Positions 1-12,955 of a stretch of DNA of 64,000 bases are shown piece after piece. The stretch covers positions 49,458,751-49,522,750 of the forward strand of contig CM076851.1 of NCBI GenBank assembly GCA_039519185.1, written 5' to 3'. Both the position numbers and the translations under genes were made by a program. The stretch's first letter is position 1. Each line of letters begins with the position of its first letter. Under the pieces are notes generated by a model. That model did not search any database. It saw only the letters and a list, made by a program, of their open reading frames with translations, and had not been told where the DNA came from. This DNA is from Astragalus membranaceus. Lineage: Eukaryota > Streptophyta > Magnoliopsida > Fabales > Fabaceae.

Positions 1-437
1 ACAACGACGACGAGAGCAACGGTGACGACGAGAGCAACGACGACAACGAGGAAGATGGAGGTTCAGAGAGAGAGCGAGAGAGCCTTGAAAGAGTGAGACA
101 GTTCAGAGAGTGAGAGTGAGAATGCGAAGACTAGTGTGTATGCGATGGAAGAAGTGAAAAAAAAAATAAAACATGACATGTATCGTCGTGTGTTTAAACA
201 CCCGATGCTAAATGTATTTGCTTTAGACATTTAGCATCGGGTGTTTAAACAACCGATGCTAAATGTCTGAAGCAAATACATTTAGCATCGGGTGTTGAAA
301 CACCCGACGCTAAAAGTAGGCGCGAAATATGAAATCTTCCATTTAATTGCAAAAATGTCACCGGTTCAACATTTAGCATCGGCCGTTCAAACAACCAATG
401 CTAAATGATGCTTTCTAATGTCTTTTTTCCACTAGTG
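1..437. mobile_element. CACTA element, right-hand end only
   Basis: The sequence ends in a terminal motif that reads CACTAGTGGAAAAAAG on the minus strand (430-437 is the CACTAGTG core), the usual terminus of plant CACTA/EnSpm elements. Inside it, copies of a short motif around TTTAGCATCGGGTGTTT lie in both orientations at about 188-400, as expected of subterminal transposase-binding repeats. The other end lies outside the window, so the target-site duplication cannot be tested. Positions 1-120 are GA/CGA-rich and show no gene. Confidence 0.6.
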
Positions 438-710
438 AGAGAGATAAACTCAATTATTAAAATATTATTATTTTGGGCAAAGAATGGGATATTCTGGTAA
501 ACAATTGATACATAAGATGTTGATTAGAATTGAATATTGTTTAATTTATGTTGTATGTTGAGTACACACCGACTCACCAAGATTTATTTGTCACTCATTT
601 TGTAATTGTTCCAGATAAGCTAAAGGTGAAGGACACTTGAGAAGTTCTCTGAGACGTGTTCTCATCTTTTTGTTTATGTTGCAAGTTTTTGGTATAAACT
701 TTATGACTTA
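438..710. other. non-coding interval, host of a hAT insertion
   Basis: No open frame or RNA gene is evident. The sequence continues on the far side of the hAT element at 719-1235. Its GT-rich character resembles the 3' part of a plant LTR, but I cannot define ends. Confidence 0.3.
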
Positions 711-718
711 GGGGTGTA

Positions 719-1235
719 CAGGGACGGATCTAGATGGAGGACTATGGGGGCATCTGCCCCAGTGATATTTCAAAGTATCGTAAGTTTATAATGGGACTCA
801 TGTGAGGGTGAAAAAGACATGGGGAAAAAAGAAATCTCAGTCTAATTTCATTGGTGTTGGTAAAGAAATGTCTTGGTCTTGGAGAATGAAAATAGTAATA
901 TTAAAAGCAAATGTTACCAAGCAAGGTGGGTGAAGAAAATGTTACCTAGTAAGATGTAAAAGTAATAAAAATGTAATAAGAAAACACATACATTAATAGT
1001 GAGACAGTACGGAAAGGTAATCAGGCAAAATCATAGTGAGTTGACAACATATGTGAACGATAAGAGAATAGAGATAAATAGAGTTTTTTTTCTTTTAGTC
1101 AAAACAGAGATTCTTTTAGTAAATTATATATATATATATATATGGTATTGTAGGTAAGTTTTATTCATACTTTTTGTACTGTAAATTATTTAGGAATATT
1201 GCCCCCACTACCTCAAATTTCTGGATCCATCACTG
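719..1235. mobile_element. non-autonomous hAT element
   Basis: The left end starts CAGGGACGGATCTAGA and the right end read in reverse starts CAGTGATGGATCCAGA, matching imperfect terminal inverted repeats. Eight-base flanks GGGGTGTA (711-718) and GGAGTGTA (1236-1243) differ at one base and fit the 8-bp target-site duplication of hAT elements. The 517-bp interior is AT-rich with a TA microsatellite near 1124-1143 and no transposase frame, so it would need a transposase supplied elsewhere. Confidence 0.78.
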
Positions 1236-1243
1236 GGAGTGTA

Positions 1244-2238
1244 ATGTGTTGTTACAAGTATTCAGTACGTAACAACACACATGTTTAGAGCGTGCTTTGA
1301 TTCTTCAAACCTTGTATGTAATGCTTCTTTTTTTAAGGGCAAACAATATATAATAAAAACGTCGAGTATAAGGGGTACTCAATCCCTGTACAAGGGAGGA
1401 ATCCAACACCCAAAAAGGGAAGGGGTGGGGTAATATAACAATAACAATTATTATGTTTTATTGCAGGTCAGATGGCAGATCATAGTGATCATGGTAGTGG
1501 GCATGACAGCGGTCATGAGAGTGATGTTGGAAACTATATCAGGAAGCAGGCTCCCTGTGGAATGACTGTCAAAAAGGATATCATCGGTCGGATAAATAAA
1601 GGAAAAGGAAAATTATCAGTAAGTTACTAATTACTGATGCACATTTGGGTCCCCTAAATCCAAATCAGAATCTTACTTATGGATTTCACTTTGTTCACTA
1701 TATTTGATGATACAACAGCCAAGATAAATGGCTTAACACATAAACTGAATCCTAAAAACCCATAATGAAGTTAAAATTGTTCAACAGAAACACCCAAACA
1801 TAGTGAACTTGTGAACTGAAAACTGAAGTTTAAGGGACAATAGGATCAACTACCTCCTGGAAATACAATTAATAGGATGTAATGCTTAAATATTAAGATA
1901 GCTTTGTGTGTTTCAATTAATAGGATCTACACCCGATGAAGCAAATACCTCCTGGAAATACAATTAATAGGATCTACAAATCACTCATAGTATAAAAAGG
2001 AAAGAGAAATTCCCCTAGCTTGGAACCAACGCCAAGACAGGGACAATATTCTGGTCGAAGCATGTCCTAAAATCAGGTACACCACCAGAGAAAATACAGT
2101 TGCTCCTTGTATGTAATGCTTAAATATTAAGATAGCTTTGTGTTTTATGTCTGTCACAAATGTGTATGTTTTATCCTTGACTAGCTATTGAAGGATAACG
2201 TGTTACAAAAGTCATCACGGGTGAGCCAAGCTGCTATA
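1244..2238. other. interval with one exon-like piece and a LINE-tail-like tract
   Basis: Apart from the exon-like segment at 1467-1618, no gene is visible. Around 1328-1400 a T-rich start followed by a short unique stretch looks like the antisense 3' tail of a LINE, but no clean target duplication was found. Two short passages recur nearby (a piece around AATACAATTAATAGGAT at about 1862 and 1957; a piece around TGTATGTAATGCTTAAATA), indicating small local duplications. Confidence 0.3.
1467..1618 (+). pseudogene. exon-like fragment, possibly from a CACTA transposon protein
   Basis: After an acceptor-like TTGCAG, an open stretch starts with ATG at 1472 and encodes a His/Asp/Gly-rich N-terminus (MADHSDHGSGHDSGHESD) followed by a basic segment that includes a GMTVKKDIIGRINKGKGK-type run. 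It ends at a donor-like GTAAGT at 1619. The basic part vaguely recalls the start of plant CACTA (Ptta/EnSpm, TNP1-type) proteins, which would fit the CACTA end upstream, but the match is only by eye. No downstream exon was recognised. It may equally be a fragment of an unidentified host gene. Confidence 0.3.
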
Positions 2239-2246
2239 CACATGAA

Positions 2247-2703
2247 CAATGGCAGACCTACCTTTGTTTTAGAGGGTTCCGTTGAACCTCCTGGAACAAA
2301 AAAATTGCACTAGTACCCTCTATATAATTATTTTTTTGAACCCCCCTAAAATTTTAAATTTGCATCAATACTCTTAAATTTGCACCCAAATTTTAATAAG
2401 TCTGTCTTATTAATCTTCATAATGGGATATTTATAAAACTTTAGAAAGTAATATCACATACTTTTAATGACTACTTATTTTCATATATTTTAAGACTTAA
2501 ATAGAAAATGACGTGTAAACTTAGAGACTAATTTAACGATTTACTCTTAAATAAATTTGGACTTAGATAACTTGATTCCTTAATTTTAGTAAATTAAATG
2601 AGGGTATTTGAAAGAAAAAAAATTAAACAATTCTATAAACCAACATTTTTTATAATAATATTTTTTTTGCACCTCCTATCCTAGGATCCTGGGTCCGCCA
2701 CTG
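2247..2703. mobile_element. non-autonomous hAT element with perfect 8-bp TSD
   Basis: Flanked on both sides by CACATGAA (2239-2246 and 2704-2711). The left end begins CAATGGCAGACC and the right end in reverse begins CAGTGGCGGACCCAGG, an imperfect terminal inverted repeat. The 457-bp interior has no transposase. The first ~150 bp resemble the element end at 20342, so the two are likely of one family. Confidence 0.88.
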
Positions 2704-2889
2704 CACATGAAAGGTCCATGATGTCTATCAAGCCACATGTCTTACATATTTACCAATAGAGGTTAATAGTATGACTTGATAAATTTGAACTTTATGGTCT
2801 CACTAGTGTGCTTGTTACTTATCTAGAATACTTAGATTATCTTCAATTGCTTGCAAGGTGATAAGCACATTATTTACTTGAAAATATTA

Positions 2890-3436
2890 GGCTAAATTGC
2901 TCCCGGGATAATTTCAGGTAACAATTTGGTTATTTATCTTTTTTTTTTTCCAAATCAATCCTTTATGAATTAAATTTGGAGCACCGTTACCCTTTTCCAT
3001 TAGCCTCCGTCTAACTCTGTTAAAATTCCCTATGTGGAAATAACAGTGCTGATGTGTCGTACTCCGTCATTTTTAATTATTTTTGGCTGAAATGTCATTT
3101 TTAATTTAGTTTTATTTAAAAAAAATCTCAAAATTCGTCGTCATCTTCTTCAGATCCCTAAATCTTCTTCCTTAATAGAGGAGAGAGACATGAAATAACA
3201 ACCAGAAGCGTACCCACAAATTAGCCTCACCAAAAATCATCTTCAAATCCCTAGTTCTTCTTCCCTAATTTAATACCTAGAATCGTTAGCCACAAATTCA
3301 TGCAACCATGACATTATCTCAACTCTAGAATGGTTTCCCTAATTCTCTCCACCCATTGTTGAATTTGAATTCCAATTTTGAGAAAGAGATCATTGCAATG
3401 CAGTAATGGCAATGAGTGACTCACTCACGAATCACT

Positions 3437-3468
<32 letters not shown>

Positions 3469-3880
3469 TAACAACCTGAGAGAGGAGATAGCGAGGGAGA
3501 AGAGGAAAGGGGGTAACGAAGAAAGAGAGATAGAGAACGACTGAGCTTAAGAAATTAGGGGTAGATCTGGGCTTTAGAGAAATTAGGGTTCAACAACAAG
3601 ATGAAGATGATGAAATGTTCACAAATTTTTCTATTTTTAATTAAAATTATATAAGAAATAATGAATCAGCAAATAAAAATGCCACTTAAGCATAAATAAT
3701 TGACAGTTAGACACTTAACAGCCATGTAACCATTTCTGTAAAAGAGTTCAACAAAAAATATCCAAAATAGGTTAATATTGCTAACATATTGAATCATAAA
3801 GAACTGATTTGAAAAAAAAAAGATAAATTACTAAATCGTTACCTGAAATTAAGTTATGGAACCTCAGTAACGATTTAGCC
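2890..3880. mobile_element. non-autonomous MULE (Mutator-like) with perfect 9-bp TSD
   Basis: A 991-bp segment is bounded by AAAATATTA on both sides (2881-2889 and 3881-3889). Its ends are long imperfect inverted repeats (over 100 bp): both start GGCTAAAT and share the passage ATTTCAGGTAAC. Long TIRs plus a 9-bp duplication are the hallmark of Mutator-like elements. The interior (about 3120-3600) is GA-rich and looks like a gene 5' leader in antisense (pyrimidine-rich tracts, ATTAGGGTT), so it may hold a captured host piece. No transposase frame is present. Confidence 0.88.
3441..3468. repeat. (GA)n microsatellite
   Basis: An uninterrupted run of about 14 GA units lies inside the MULE interior. 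Confidence 0.9.
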
Positions 3881-3889
3881 AAAATATTA

Positions 3890-4640
3890 ATAGTTAGAGA
3901 TACTTATTAAAACTTAAATTGTAAAATATATCATTTGGTATTATAATATACTATTTTAGTAACCCAATTAGAGTAAGCCAAAATATAATATTAATGCTCA
4001 CCCTCTCTTCAAGCCAGATCTAGAACAACAGGTTCACCGTGTTGTTTGAGAGCTAGCCTCTTTACAGCATGCAAAATGGAACAAATTTTAAGATTAGTTT
4101 AGAACGATTCAAATAAAAAATTAGTTGGACCTAGTTTTATAATAAAAAGGAAGATTCAATCACTCAAATTCAACGGTAATCAAGAGGGGCACAAACAAAT
4201 TGCAGCAATAAGTCTATTGGAGTGGCACTAAAAATAGAGACCGACGAAGTTTATTGGTTCAAGACTATCACCTCAACTCAAAATATGGCTTATCAATCAT
4301 GGAAAACCCATTGGTTCTATTATGCTTTATATAAATCTAGATATAGAGGACCAATAAAAACAACAGCAGAAGGAAAGACCAAAATTATGTTACCAGACTA
4401 GATTATTGGTATTTCTATTTCTTCTTCATCCTTCTTCTCCCTTCTTGACCACACACAACAACAATTTTAGTGGGTTGATAAGTTTAAGTTTAAAAAAGAA
4501 TGAAAAAGAGAATTACACTGCTCATTTTCTTTCTTCATTTTCCCATGCTAACTATGAAAATGACAGAAAAAGAATAGCAGAATGGGCTGGTTCAGAAACA
4601 AAAACACAAATTGAACCCAATAAATTGTTTCTTCACTGAT
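3890..4640. other. non-coding interval
   Basis: No recognisable gene. A 77-codon open frame at 4406-4639 has no domain and low-complexity composition. At 4640-4700 the phrase GATAAATTGGCCATTTCATT occurs twice, a short tandem duplication. Confidence 0.3.
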
Positions 4641-5158
4641 AAATTGGCCATTTCATTACTAAGAGTGACAGATAAATTGGCCATTTCATTACCAATCACT
4701 CACATTGCAATAAGAGAACTTAAAAAAAATAAGATGACAATATATGGTGGCCAATGGAAGTCAATGTGAAGATGAAATCTGATGGAATAGCAGATGATAT
4801 AACATTGGATTAGTATTAAATCATGATAGACCATTAATTCCAACGTATTAGTGATAACTAATGTATATACCATTTGTTGGTCTAATTCTCGCATATTTGA
4901 TAACCAAAATGAAAGCACAAGTAGTAGATTCCCTTCCGTGATATGCAGCTAGAAACCTTGCTGAGTACTCCTCCCATAAGGTACAGGCCAAAATGTTTCC
5001 ACTAAGTCGACAATTGAGATTAATGAAATATTAAAATTGTAGGTTAGTGAGAATTAACTAAAATTAGTAATTTAGATTATAGAAGTTAGGATGTTACCTT
5101 AAATCCATCAATCGGAGAGACACCATCTTATGTGCAACATTTGTTTTAGAGTAGATAA
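4641..5158 (-). pseudogene. RPA70-like gene, 3' part, cut by the Helitron
   Basis: On the minus strand this flank matches exons 3 and 4 of the RPA-like gene carried inside the Helitron. Exon 4 (4871-5001) has the same 131-nt length as its Helitron counterpart and remains open, encoding an OB-fold segment with LWEEYSARFLA and VIKYARIRP. Exon 3 starts at 5098 and is broken at 5158 by the Helitron terminus; its other 24 nt resume at 17897. I could not follow exons 5 onward, so the copy appears truncated near 4.7 kb. It may be a free-standing gene fragment or the RPA gene of an older Helitron. Confidence 0.8.
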
Positions 5159-5187
5159 CTAGTAACATACCCGTGCATACGCACGGG
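5159..5187 (-). other. Helitron 3' terminus: hairpin plus CTAG
   Basis: On the minus strand CCCGTGCGTATGCACGGG forms a 7-bp GC-rich stem with a 4-base loop, then seven bases, then CTAG. This is the canonical Helitron termination signal, where the Rep protein is thought to end strand transfer. Confidence 0.92.
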
Positions 5188-6332
5188 CCGATCGCGTTAC
5201 GTGTTTCTCAAATAGTGAATGAATGTAATTAAAAGGGAGTTAGGAAATAAGATACATGGATTGTAAATAGAACAATAGATAAAAACAGTGCAGTAAATCG
5301 AATGGGATGGCAAATGCAATAAATCGAAATAATTCAAATGAAATTAGACTTAGAAATAGTTAAATTACAATAAATATTTCTATAAATGAATTGAACTAAT
5401 TCAAATGAAATTAGAGTTAGACATAACTTAAGTACATCAATGGAATATATGTTCCTGGAAATTACATGAATGGAATATAGATAAACCGAAATGATATTGC
5501 TAGAAATATATGTTCCTTTCACTCCCTATTTCCATTCTCTTTCAGTAATATCAACAAAGGGGTAAGTGCAATAAATCTAAAGATATGTTCCTGGAAATTG
5601 ATAAACTGAAATGGTATTGCTAGAAATATATGTTCCTTTCAAAATAAATGACTAAAATGAGAAATTGGTATTACTGAAAGATATTACTTTAATATTACTG
5701 AGAATCAGATAGAACATAATATATTTCCTGCTGAACGCAATATTACTGGTATTGCTTAAATTGGATTCCTTCTTACAGATACAACAGAATGTAGGAAATG
5801 GGAGATGGAGAAATAGTTATGTAGCAATTACAAAAAACCAAAAAATATCTCCTCAAAAGTAAACTGCAGAAGATGGTCCAATTACAGCTTGTATCAAAAG
5901 GTCAGCAGAACAATAGATCATAAGCAAAATGCATTATATACAGATTAAAAGAGGCAGAGGTATGCATGAAGTAAGTTTGATCTGTGCCTTCAACCTGAAA
6001 ATCAGAAAATTCAATAACATTGATGTTATAAATTAGAAGATATACTTATTTCCAGACATTGGAGTTTGCAGAAATTAAGTTATTAGCTTACTATGTTAAT
6101 ACCAATAATGAATTGCGGCAATATTTGAATTTAAGGAAAGTTAGTTAATTTGTACGGCTTATTTAAATTGAGACATTTAAATCAGAAAATTGAAGTCTAT
6201 TATTACATTTGTTTCCTAAAATGAACAATATTAACTGTATATACACATAAATTATGTAAATAAACATAAAAAAGGCCAAGTTATATGAATTGAAAGAAGT
6301 CATAAAGATTAAGAGTTGGTACTTACATTTGG
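5188..6332. other. Helitron 3' subterminal region, no gene
   Basis: Non-coding. It contains a diverged local duplication: the passage ATATGTTCCTGGAAATT followed by ATTGCTAGAAATATATGTTC occurs at about 5446-5520 and again at about 5584-5640. No transcription stop signal was identified for the Rep/helicase gene that ends at 6333. Confidence 0.5.
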
Positions 6333-9300
6333 CTATAAGTTCTGAAACACTTCTTTGAATACAACATTGGTAGTTGTCTTCAAAGGTTTCTTCTCCTTGT
6401 CATGGATCAAAATCTTCAAGCCTTGTCTACTTTTCACCCTAGATATAGCAACATACAATTGACCATGACTAAAAACATCTCTTGGCAAATATAATCCAAC
6501 TGATTCGAGTGATTGTCCTTGAGATTTGTTTATGGTCATGGCAAATGAAGCTATGATAGGAAATTGTCTCCTAATTAGCTTAAATGGCCATGGTGATTGA
6601 GAAGGTGACATGGTCATTCTAGGAATGTAGATAATGTTACCAATATTCTTTCCTGAAATTATTTTTGCTTCAAGGACATGTTTGCCAAGCTTCGTCACAA
6701 TTAATCTTGTACCGTTACATAAACCTTCAGCTTGGTCAATGTTTCTTAGTAACATGATTGGACATCCCACTTTGAGTTTAATTCTATGGTTTGGGAGGCC
6801 GGATGTTCTAAGGGTGTTCAAAAACTCAGGGGTTAGGACATTAAAAGCATCTGTGTGACATGCTTCTGTTTTGTCAAGAGAATCTGAACTAAGGTACTCT
6901 CTCTCATCACCTAGTGAAGTCAAAATATTTGAAGTTCAGCCATTTGGAGTATTAGATGTGGAAAAGATAAAAAGTGGATAAAAATATACCTGGAAGAAGT
7001 TTGAGAACATGTTCATTAATTTGATCCACAGTCTCAATTGTTGAAGCAAGAATAGCTCTATTTTTCAAGAAATCCTGATTTGTATAATTGTTGAGAAGAT
7101 TTGGATAGGTACTCTTCACAATAGCATCAATTGGATCTTCAAAGTTGATTATTAGAAGATCAGTTGGTATGTCTATCTCAGCAATTCCATCATTTGGAAA
7201 ATTGATCTTTCCATCCCCAACATCTAAAATCCAATTAGAAAACTCTCTCAGTTCTTCTTGATCTACAACATTGAGACCACTGCGTAGTCGCATGTTTTTG
7301 GTTAGATTTAAAATGTGACAATGATCCCAAATATATGATGCATTTATTGAAGCATGAACAATGTCCGAGCGGCTCCCTCCTGGAATGACAGGTAAGATCT
7401 GACAAAAGTCCCCCCCGAAAATTAGAATTTTGCCTCCGAAAATTGGACCGTCATCAGTTTTAGAACCTACAATATCCCTTAATGTTCTATCTAAAGCTTC
7501 AAAACAGAATTTACTTGACATTGGAGCCTCATCCCATATAATCAATTTGGTGGCTTTTAACAATTCGGCATGTTCACTACCTTGAGCAATGTTGCATGTT
7601 GAATTTTCTAGTGTCGGAATTGGGATTTTAAACTTTGAATGCGCTGTTTTTCCACCCGGCAGCAGAAGAGCAGCAATGCCACTGGATGCAACATTCAAAA
7701 CTATATGGCCTTCTGAACGTAAGGCAGCGGAAAAAGTATTCCACATGAACGTTTTTCCGGCTCCACCAAATCCATTTAGGAAAAATACACCACCTTTATC
7801 TTTTGTAACAGCTTCCATGATTGTATCAAAGATCTGTCTTTGTTCATCTGGTAAATTGGTTAAGAAAATAAAAATTCATAATTCTTAGAATTGGACTGAA
7901 AGACTTGCAACAATGATACTAACGTATTCACTTCAAACATTGGATGAATATGTATTCAATATAAATAATTTGAATTGTAAGTATCTGTATTTAATACCTG
8001 TTAGAGATGAGAACAGCTTCTTAAATTCTGCTCTTAATTTTGGTACATCAAAATCAAGCTCTTCATGGATTAGCCTATTACCCAAATGTTGGAAACGGTA
8101 TCCATTTGGAAATGGCATTGTACTAAAATCTGTCAAGCTTTTCCTATTTGCTTGCAACAGTTTTTCTATCTCAATTAGTGTCAAGTTCTTGAGCTCCTCT
8201 TCAGTGAGTTGCAATGCTATATTGACGAAAATAGAGTACTTTAGAAATATTTAAAGTTTGATAGTTCTTAAAAGTAAAGAATGAAAAATGTTACCTTTGT
8301 TATGGAGGAACTTTCTTTTCTCATATAAGATTCCATCCGAGAGAATTGTTGATGTTTCCCTCCACACATGCTCTGACCTGTTTATAGTATTTGATAAAAG
8401 CATTATAACAAACAATTTGCGCAAAAAATACCCATTTGCCCAGTGACTTGCTTCCTTGATTGCGCTAACAAACTCATCATCATCCTCAAGTAAGCCAAGA
8501 GCGAAACATGCTGCCCTATAGGTGTCGTGTACATGATTTCCAACTTTTTTGATATCAATGAAACTCAATGGTCCTTTTGAGTAATTCAACAACATTCTCA
8601 TATAATATAGTTCACCGGTGCTTGGTGGAACCCAAATGAGACGTCCAACGGTATAGCCCTTTTTCCTAGGTTTCCACAATCTCTTGCTTTTCACATACAC
8701 AAACTTGGAGACAAAGGCTACATAAGTTAAAGTTCTAGCTTCAGGGTAAATCTTATTTGCTTCAAACCATGCTGTAAACATAGATTCAGTGACACTTGGT
8801 TTCTGTACAACATGGTTAATATCATCATAGTCATTGTAAAGAAGACTATGTTCACCAGGCAAGTGAAAGAACAATCTCTCAACAGCAGGCTTTCTGGCAT
8901 GAATTGAGAATGAGAAAATCCGCCAACAGGCCTCACTTGGAGAAACATATCTACAATCAAGGTATTGTTTAATCTCATCAATCACTTGTGTTTTATTTGA
9001 TGTTTCGGGCTGAGATGAAACAATTGCAGCTGTAATCCGGTCATAACCCTTATTTATATACTTAAATAAGTATTTTATTGAAGCTCCTTGGTTGCACCAC
9101 TCCATGTTTATATGAGCTTGATACCTCAATAATAAGAATGGGTTATACGGCACAATATGTCTGTTGTCAAAAGTAAAATTATTTTTCTCAATTCTGCGAC
9201 CATTGTTTCTCCTTCGGTAGATTGGGAAGCCATCTTTATCAACAATTGTTTCATCTTGGAATGCCTTTGGAAAGAATTTGGTGCACTTATTGCTTTTAGT

Positions 9301-11864
9301 GCAAGTTGAGGAAGGATTAGCAGAACCACACGGTCCATGAACCATATGAGTTTTGACTAAGTTGTGCAATTCAAATTGAGTAGTTTCATCTGGAATTTCT
9401 GCTGAAATGATGTTGTTAATATCTTGAGTATTAGGATACTTGCTTGTAGGATGTAGAAAGATGATGATGTGAGCATGTGGTAATCCTCTTTTCTGAAATT
9501 CGATAGTGTACATATCTGCAAATGCCAAAATGCGCACATGAAAAAGTTGTCCTCATATTAAAATATATAAAGGACATAGATAGTTAAAGACTTACATGCA
9601 AGTACTCTGCCAAAGACATGTTTCTTTGTCAAATCATCAATTAACTGATCCAGTTTAATTTTGAAAACTCTTGAAACAATATCTGGACGATCATTTGCAC
9701 TTAGATTCATAGGTGTGAGCAATCTCTGAATTTCGGGCCACTTCGGATTGCAAGTAAAAGTGATAAATAAGTCTGGAAATCCAACATGACTACATATTGC
9801 CATTCCATCAAAATATAATTGATCCATGTATCTTTTACTTCCAACAAAGGATGATGGCAAAACAATTCTTTTACCTGTGCTTGATCCTTGTATGTCATCA
9901 CGGTTGTCAAATTCTCTCAAATTGCTATATTTATCAACTCTCAAAGTTGATTGATTTTTCCTAATAAAGTCCAATCTATCTGACTCCATCATGCTGTACC
10001 CATCGACCAAAAACTGTTGAAATAATCTTCTGGATCTCAAAATAGTTTGAGGTTCTTGGTCTCTGAATTGAATACGAAAAGTAAGCCACTCTCGTATTGT
10101 AAGACGAATTCTTTTAGTATTTCTGTGGGGACCCATGTCTCTATGCAGCACAGCTTTTCTGTAACCATCCTCACCAAATGGAAATAACAGTGGATATTGG
10201 TAACCTAGGTAGCTTGTATGTAGCTCATTAATTCTTTTCAAATTGCCACTACGATACTCCATAATGATGTCTCTTGGTGTAGCTGTGTCAACATCTCCAA
10301 CTATAAGAGCAGCTACTTCAGAAACAGATGGTTGATTGTAAATTCTTCCGTCTGTTGATCTTTCTGAGATCAATTTTAATTTGAGGTTTGGTAAATTGAT
10401 CCCTTGCATCCTGTCTCTTGCCATTCTAAAAGACTTTGCATGAGTATTGTGTTCATCTAGCATTTCCTTCAAGAGTTGCACAATTTGACAATCAATTTTT
10501 GTATTCTTCCTGTGGAAAAGTAAGGCTTATTTAAATAACTATACATTAAGATGAATTGGAATAAATGGAATACTGCTTTCAAAATTAATGTTGATATTAC
10601 CCGACACTTGCAATTCTATGTTGGACCTCATTTTCAGTATCATAAATGTATAGTTGGGCAAACTTTGGGATATTGCCGGGTTTAGGTAAGAGGCTACCAA
10701 TCCGGTGACACATTTGGCCTTGAATTCTCAATGTTGGTGGACCCCTGCCATCATTGAAAGTTCTATCTAGTTTAGCTCCTGGTGATGTGAAGGAAAACAT
10801 CATGTTATAAACACGAATATGCTCCTGATAGTTTTTGCTATCACTTGAGTCGGTGTCGAAGAGAAGATGGCGAAGAACTTCTGGGGGCATTTTTAATAGA
10901 GGCAGCTGTATTTTTCCTTTACTACAACACAGTGCAAAATTTGGATTGGCAGCATGTCTGTACTTGTCAATACGCTCTTGGTACCACATTTTGGCTCCAC
11001 ACCATTGACAGTGAAAAAGTGGGTCACCAATGTCATAGTAATCTACAAATCAAACCGTGGTTTTAGATTAAATTATAACATTGGAAAATAATGTGGTACA
11101 ATGAAAACTGCAAAAACATAAACTCAGTTTTTACATATATATGTACCTATATCCAGGAAACTTGTTTGTGGTGCCACGTACTCTCCTCCAGTAAATTCTG
11201 CATCATCAGTATGTGTATAGCTGATATCATCTCCTGTTTGATAAATTTAGATTCAAAGGTCAAATATTTTGTATGAAACATTTACCATTATCATTAGAGT
11301 TTGATGAAGGTTACCTTCCTCATCAGTTGTTGAATCATTTGTTGAGACATCTGTAGTAACTGGTGTGTATATTGGTGTTGGCAGTGTTGAATTTACATTT
11401 TCAAATCTATTCATGAGATTGACTCCTACATTGGCAAGTTGAACAACTTTTCTCTTTGAACGTGATTGAATGGTATTTGAATTAGGCTCAAAATTAAAGT
11501 TTGATCGGTTGCATTTGTTTAAGTTAGACAATCCATTACACTGGTTCCTTTCATGGAAGGTTGTACTTGTAATGTTAGACAGAGGAGTTCTCAGATTTGA
11601 GTATGTTGGTATGGTTTGGTTTGGAGTTAAACTTGGTTTGTGAAAGTATTCTGATCTGGTATTGGGCAACTGATTGTGTTGAGAAGATGAACTGGGAATA
11701 GTATCAGCAGTAATTGAGGATGGGGTTATTTGTAAGAAAGTTGTTTGTGGTGTGGTTATCTGGGGTGGTGTCCTTCTATAACTCATTCTGCCCTTTGCCT
11801 GTATAACTATCTTTCTTTTCTTTCTAGCATTTGATGCAGCCTCAGTTTCTTTGTTATGTTCCAT
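6333..11864 (-). CDS. Helitron Rep/helicase (RepHel), 8 exons, ~1622 aa
   Basis: The transposition protein of the Helitron: a HUH-type Rep nuclease fused to a PIF1-family helicase. Hand-spliced exons (high to low): 11864-11315, 11233-11147, 11042-10601, 10509-9596, 9515-8295, 8216-7998, 7847-6990, 6910-6333. All junctions are GT-AG, phases agree, and the total is 4869 nt ending in TAG. The order is: a low-complexity basic N-terminus with MEHNKETEA start; a cysteine motif FHCQWCGAKMWYQER near residue 220; the Helitron-like N domain (about 360-1000) with the two-His motif GLPHAHI (H678, H680) and the Tyr pair in YLFKYINKG (Y813, Y817); then the PIF1 helicase with Walker A GFGGAGKT (about 1170-1177), Walker B IIWDEAPM and a C-terminal MTINKSQGQS and YVAISR. 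Every expected catalytic motif is present. The start is the first ATG of an open exon; an upstream non-coding exon is possible. Confidence 0.92.
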
Positions 11865-12399
11865 TATGAGACCTGAACAATCTGCCTCCTTTCACATTAG
11901 AAGATGCTATTTGAATCCAGAGTTTATTTTTGAGGTTTTAACTAATTATAACATGTATATGAATAGAATCTGTGCAAGTAATCATTATTATAAATTATTA
12001 ATATGTGTGCAAGTAATAATTAGAACAACCTAATATCTGGAACCAGTGCAGTGCCCTTATATCTGTGCAGAAAATATTATAATATATGTGCAAGTAATGT
12101 ACAGAGTATATCTCTGCAGTTCCCTTATATCTGTGCAAGTAATATCTGTGCAAGTAATGTACAGAGGTTTTAACTAATTATAACTAATATACAGAGTATA
12201 TGAATAGAAACTGTGCAAGTAATAATTATAACATGTATATGAATAGAATCTGTGCAAGTAACTATTATAAGTAACTATTATAATTAACTGGATTTAAATT
12301 CATGAACAGAATGGCTTCAGATTCATGAACAGAATCTGACCATTTGATGAAGAAAAACATAACTATTATAACATGTATATGAATAGAATATGTGCAAGT

Positions 12400-12790
12400 A
12401 AAAATGCCTTTTCTCAATGATGTTCAGTAGCTTTGTATAGAAGAGGAAAAGATAAAATATTACCTTTAGTTGGTTGAAGATGTAGTTTCCTGATGATTCA
12501 TTCCTTAGAAGTGAGGTTCATGTCGCAAAAGCCATTGAAGAATCCATTTTCGTCTTCCTTGTTTAGGTGGAAAGAAAATGCATGAAATCAAAAAAAGTTA
12601 GTTCCTGCAAGTAAAAATGGCTTTTCTCAATGATGTTAAGTGGCTTTGTATAGAAGAGGAAAAGATAAAATATTACCTTTAGTCGGTTGAAGATGTAGTT
12701 GCCTGATGATTCATTCCTTAGAAGTGGGGTTCATGTCGCAAAAGCCATTGAAGAGTCCATTTTCGTCTTCCTTGTTTACCTAGAAAGAAA
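12400..12790. repeat. ~190-bp tandem duplication
   Basis: Two adjacent copies share long passages, such as TTTGTATAGAAGAGGAAAAG and CATGTCGCAAAAGCCATTGA, with about 10 differences by eye. The minus strand of each copy holds a donor-like AG/GTAAT, so they may be duplicated leader exons of RepHel. Confidence 0.75.
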
Positions 12791-12810
12791 ATGCTTGAAA
12801 TGATAAAAAA

Positions 12811-12955
12811 TTGTTCTCAGGATATTGTAATACACTGCTATAATTACTGTTCATCATAGTCATCTTTTAATTAAATGAATTTAAATTGTTCTCAGGATAT
12901 TGTAATACACTGCTATAATTACTGTTCATCATAGTCATCTTTTAATTAAATGAAT
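12811..12955. repeat. 75-bp perfect tandem duplication
   Basis: The unit starting TTGTTCTCAGGATATTG is repeated head to tail (12811-12885 and 12886-12955) with no mismatch seen, so it is a recent duplication inside the Helitron. Confidence 0.9.
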
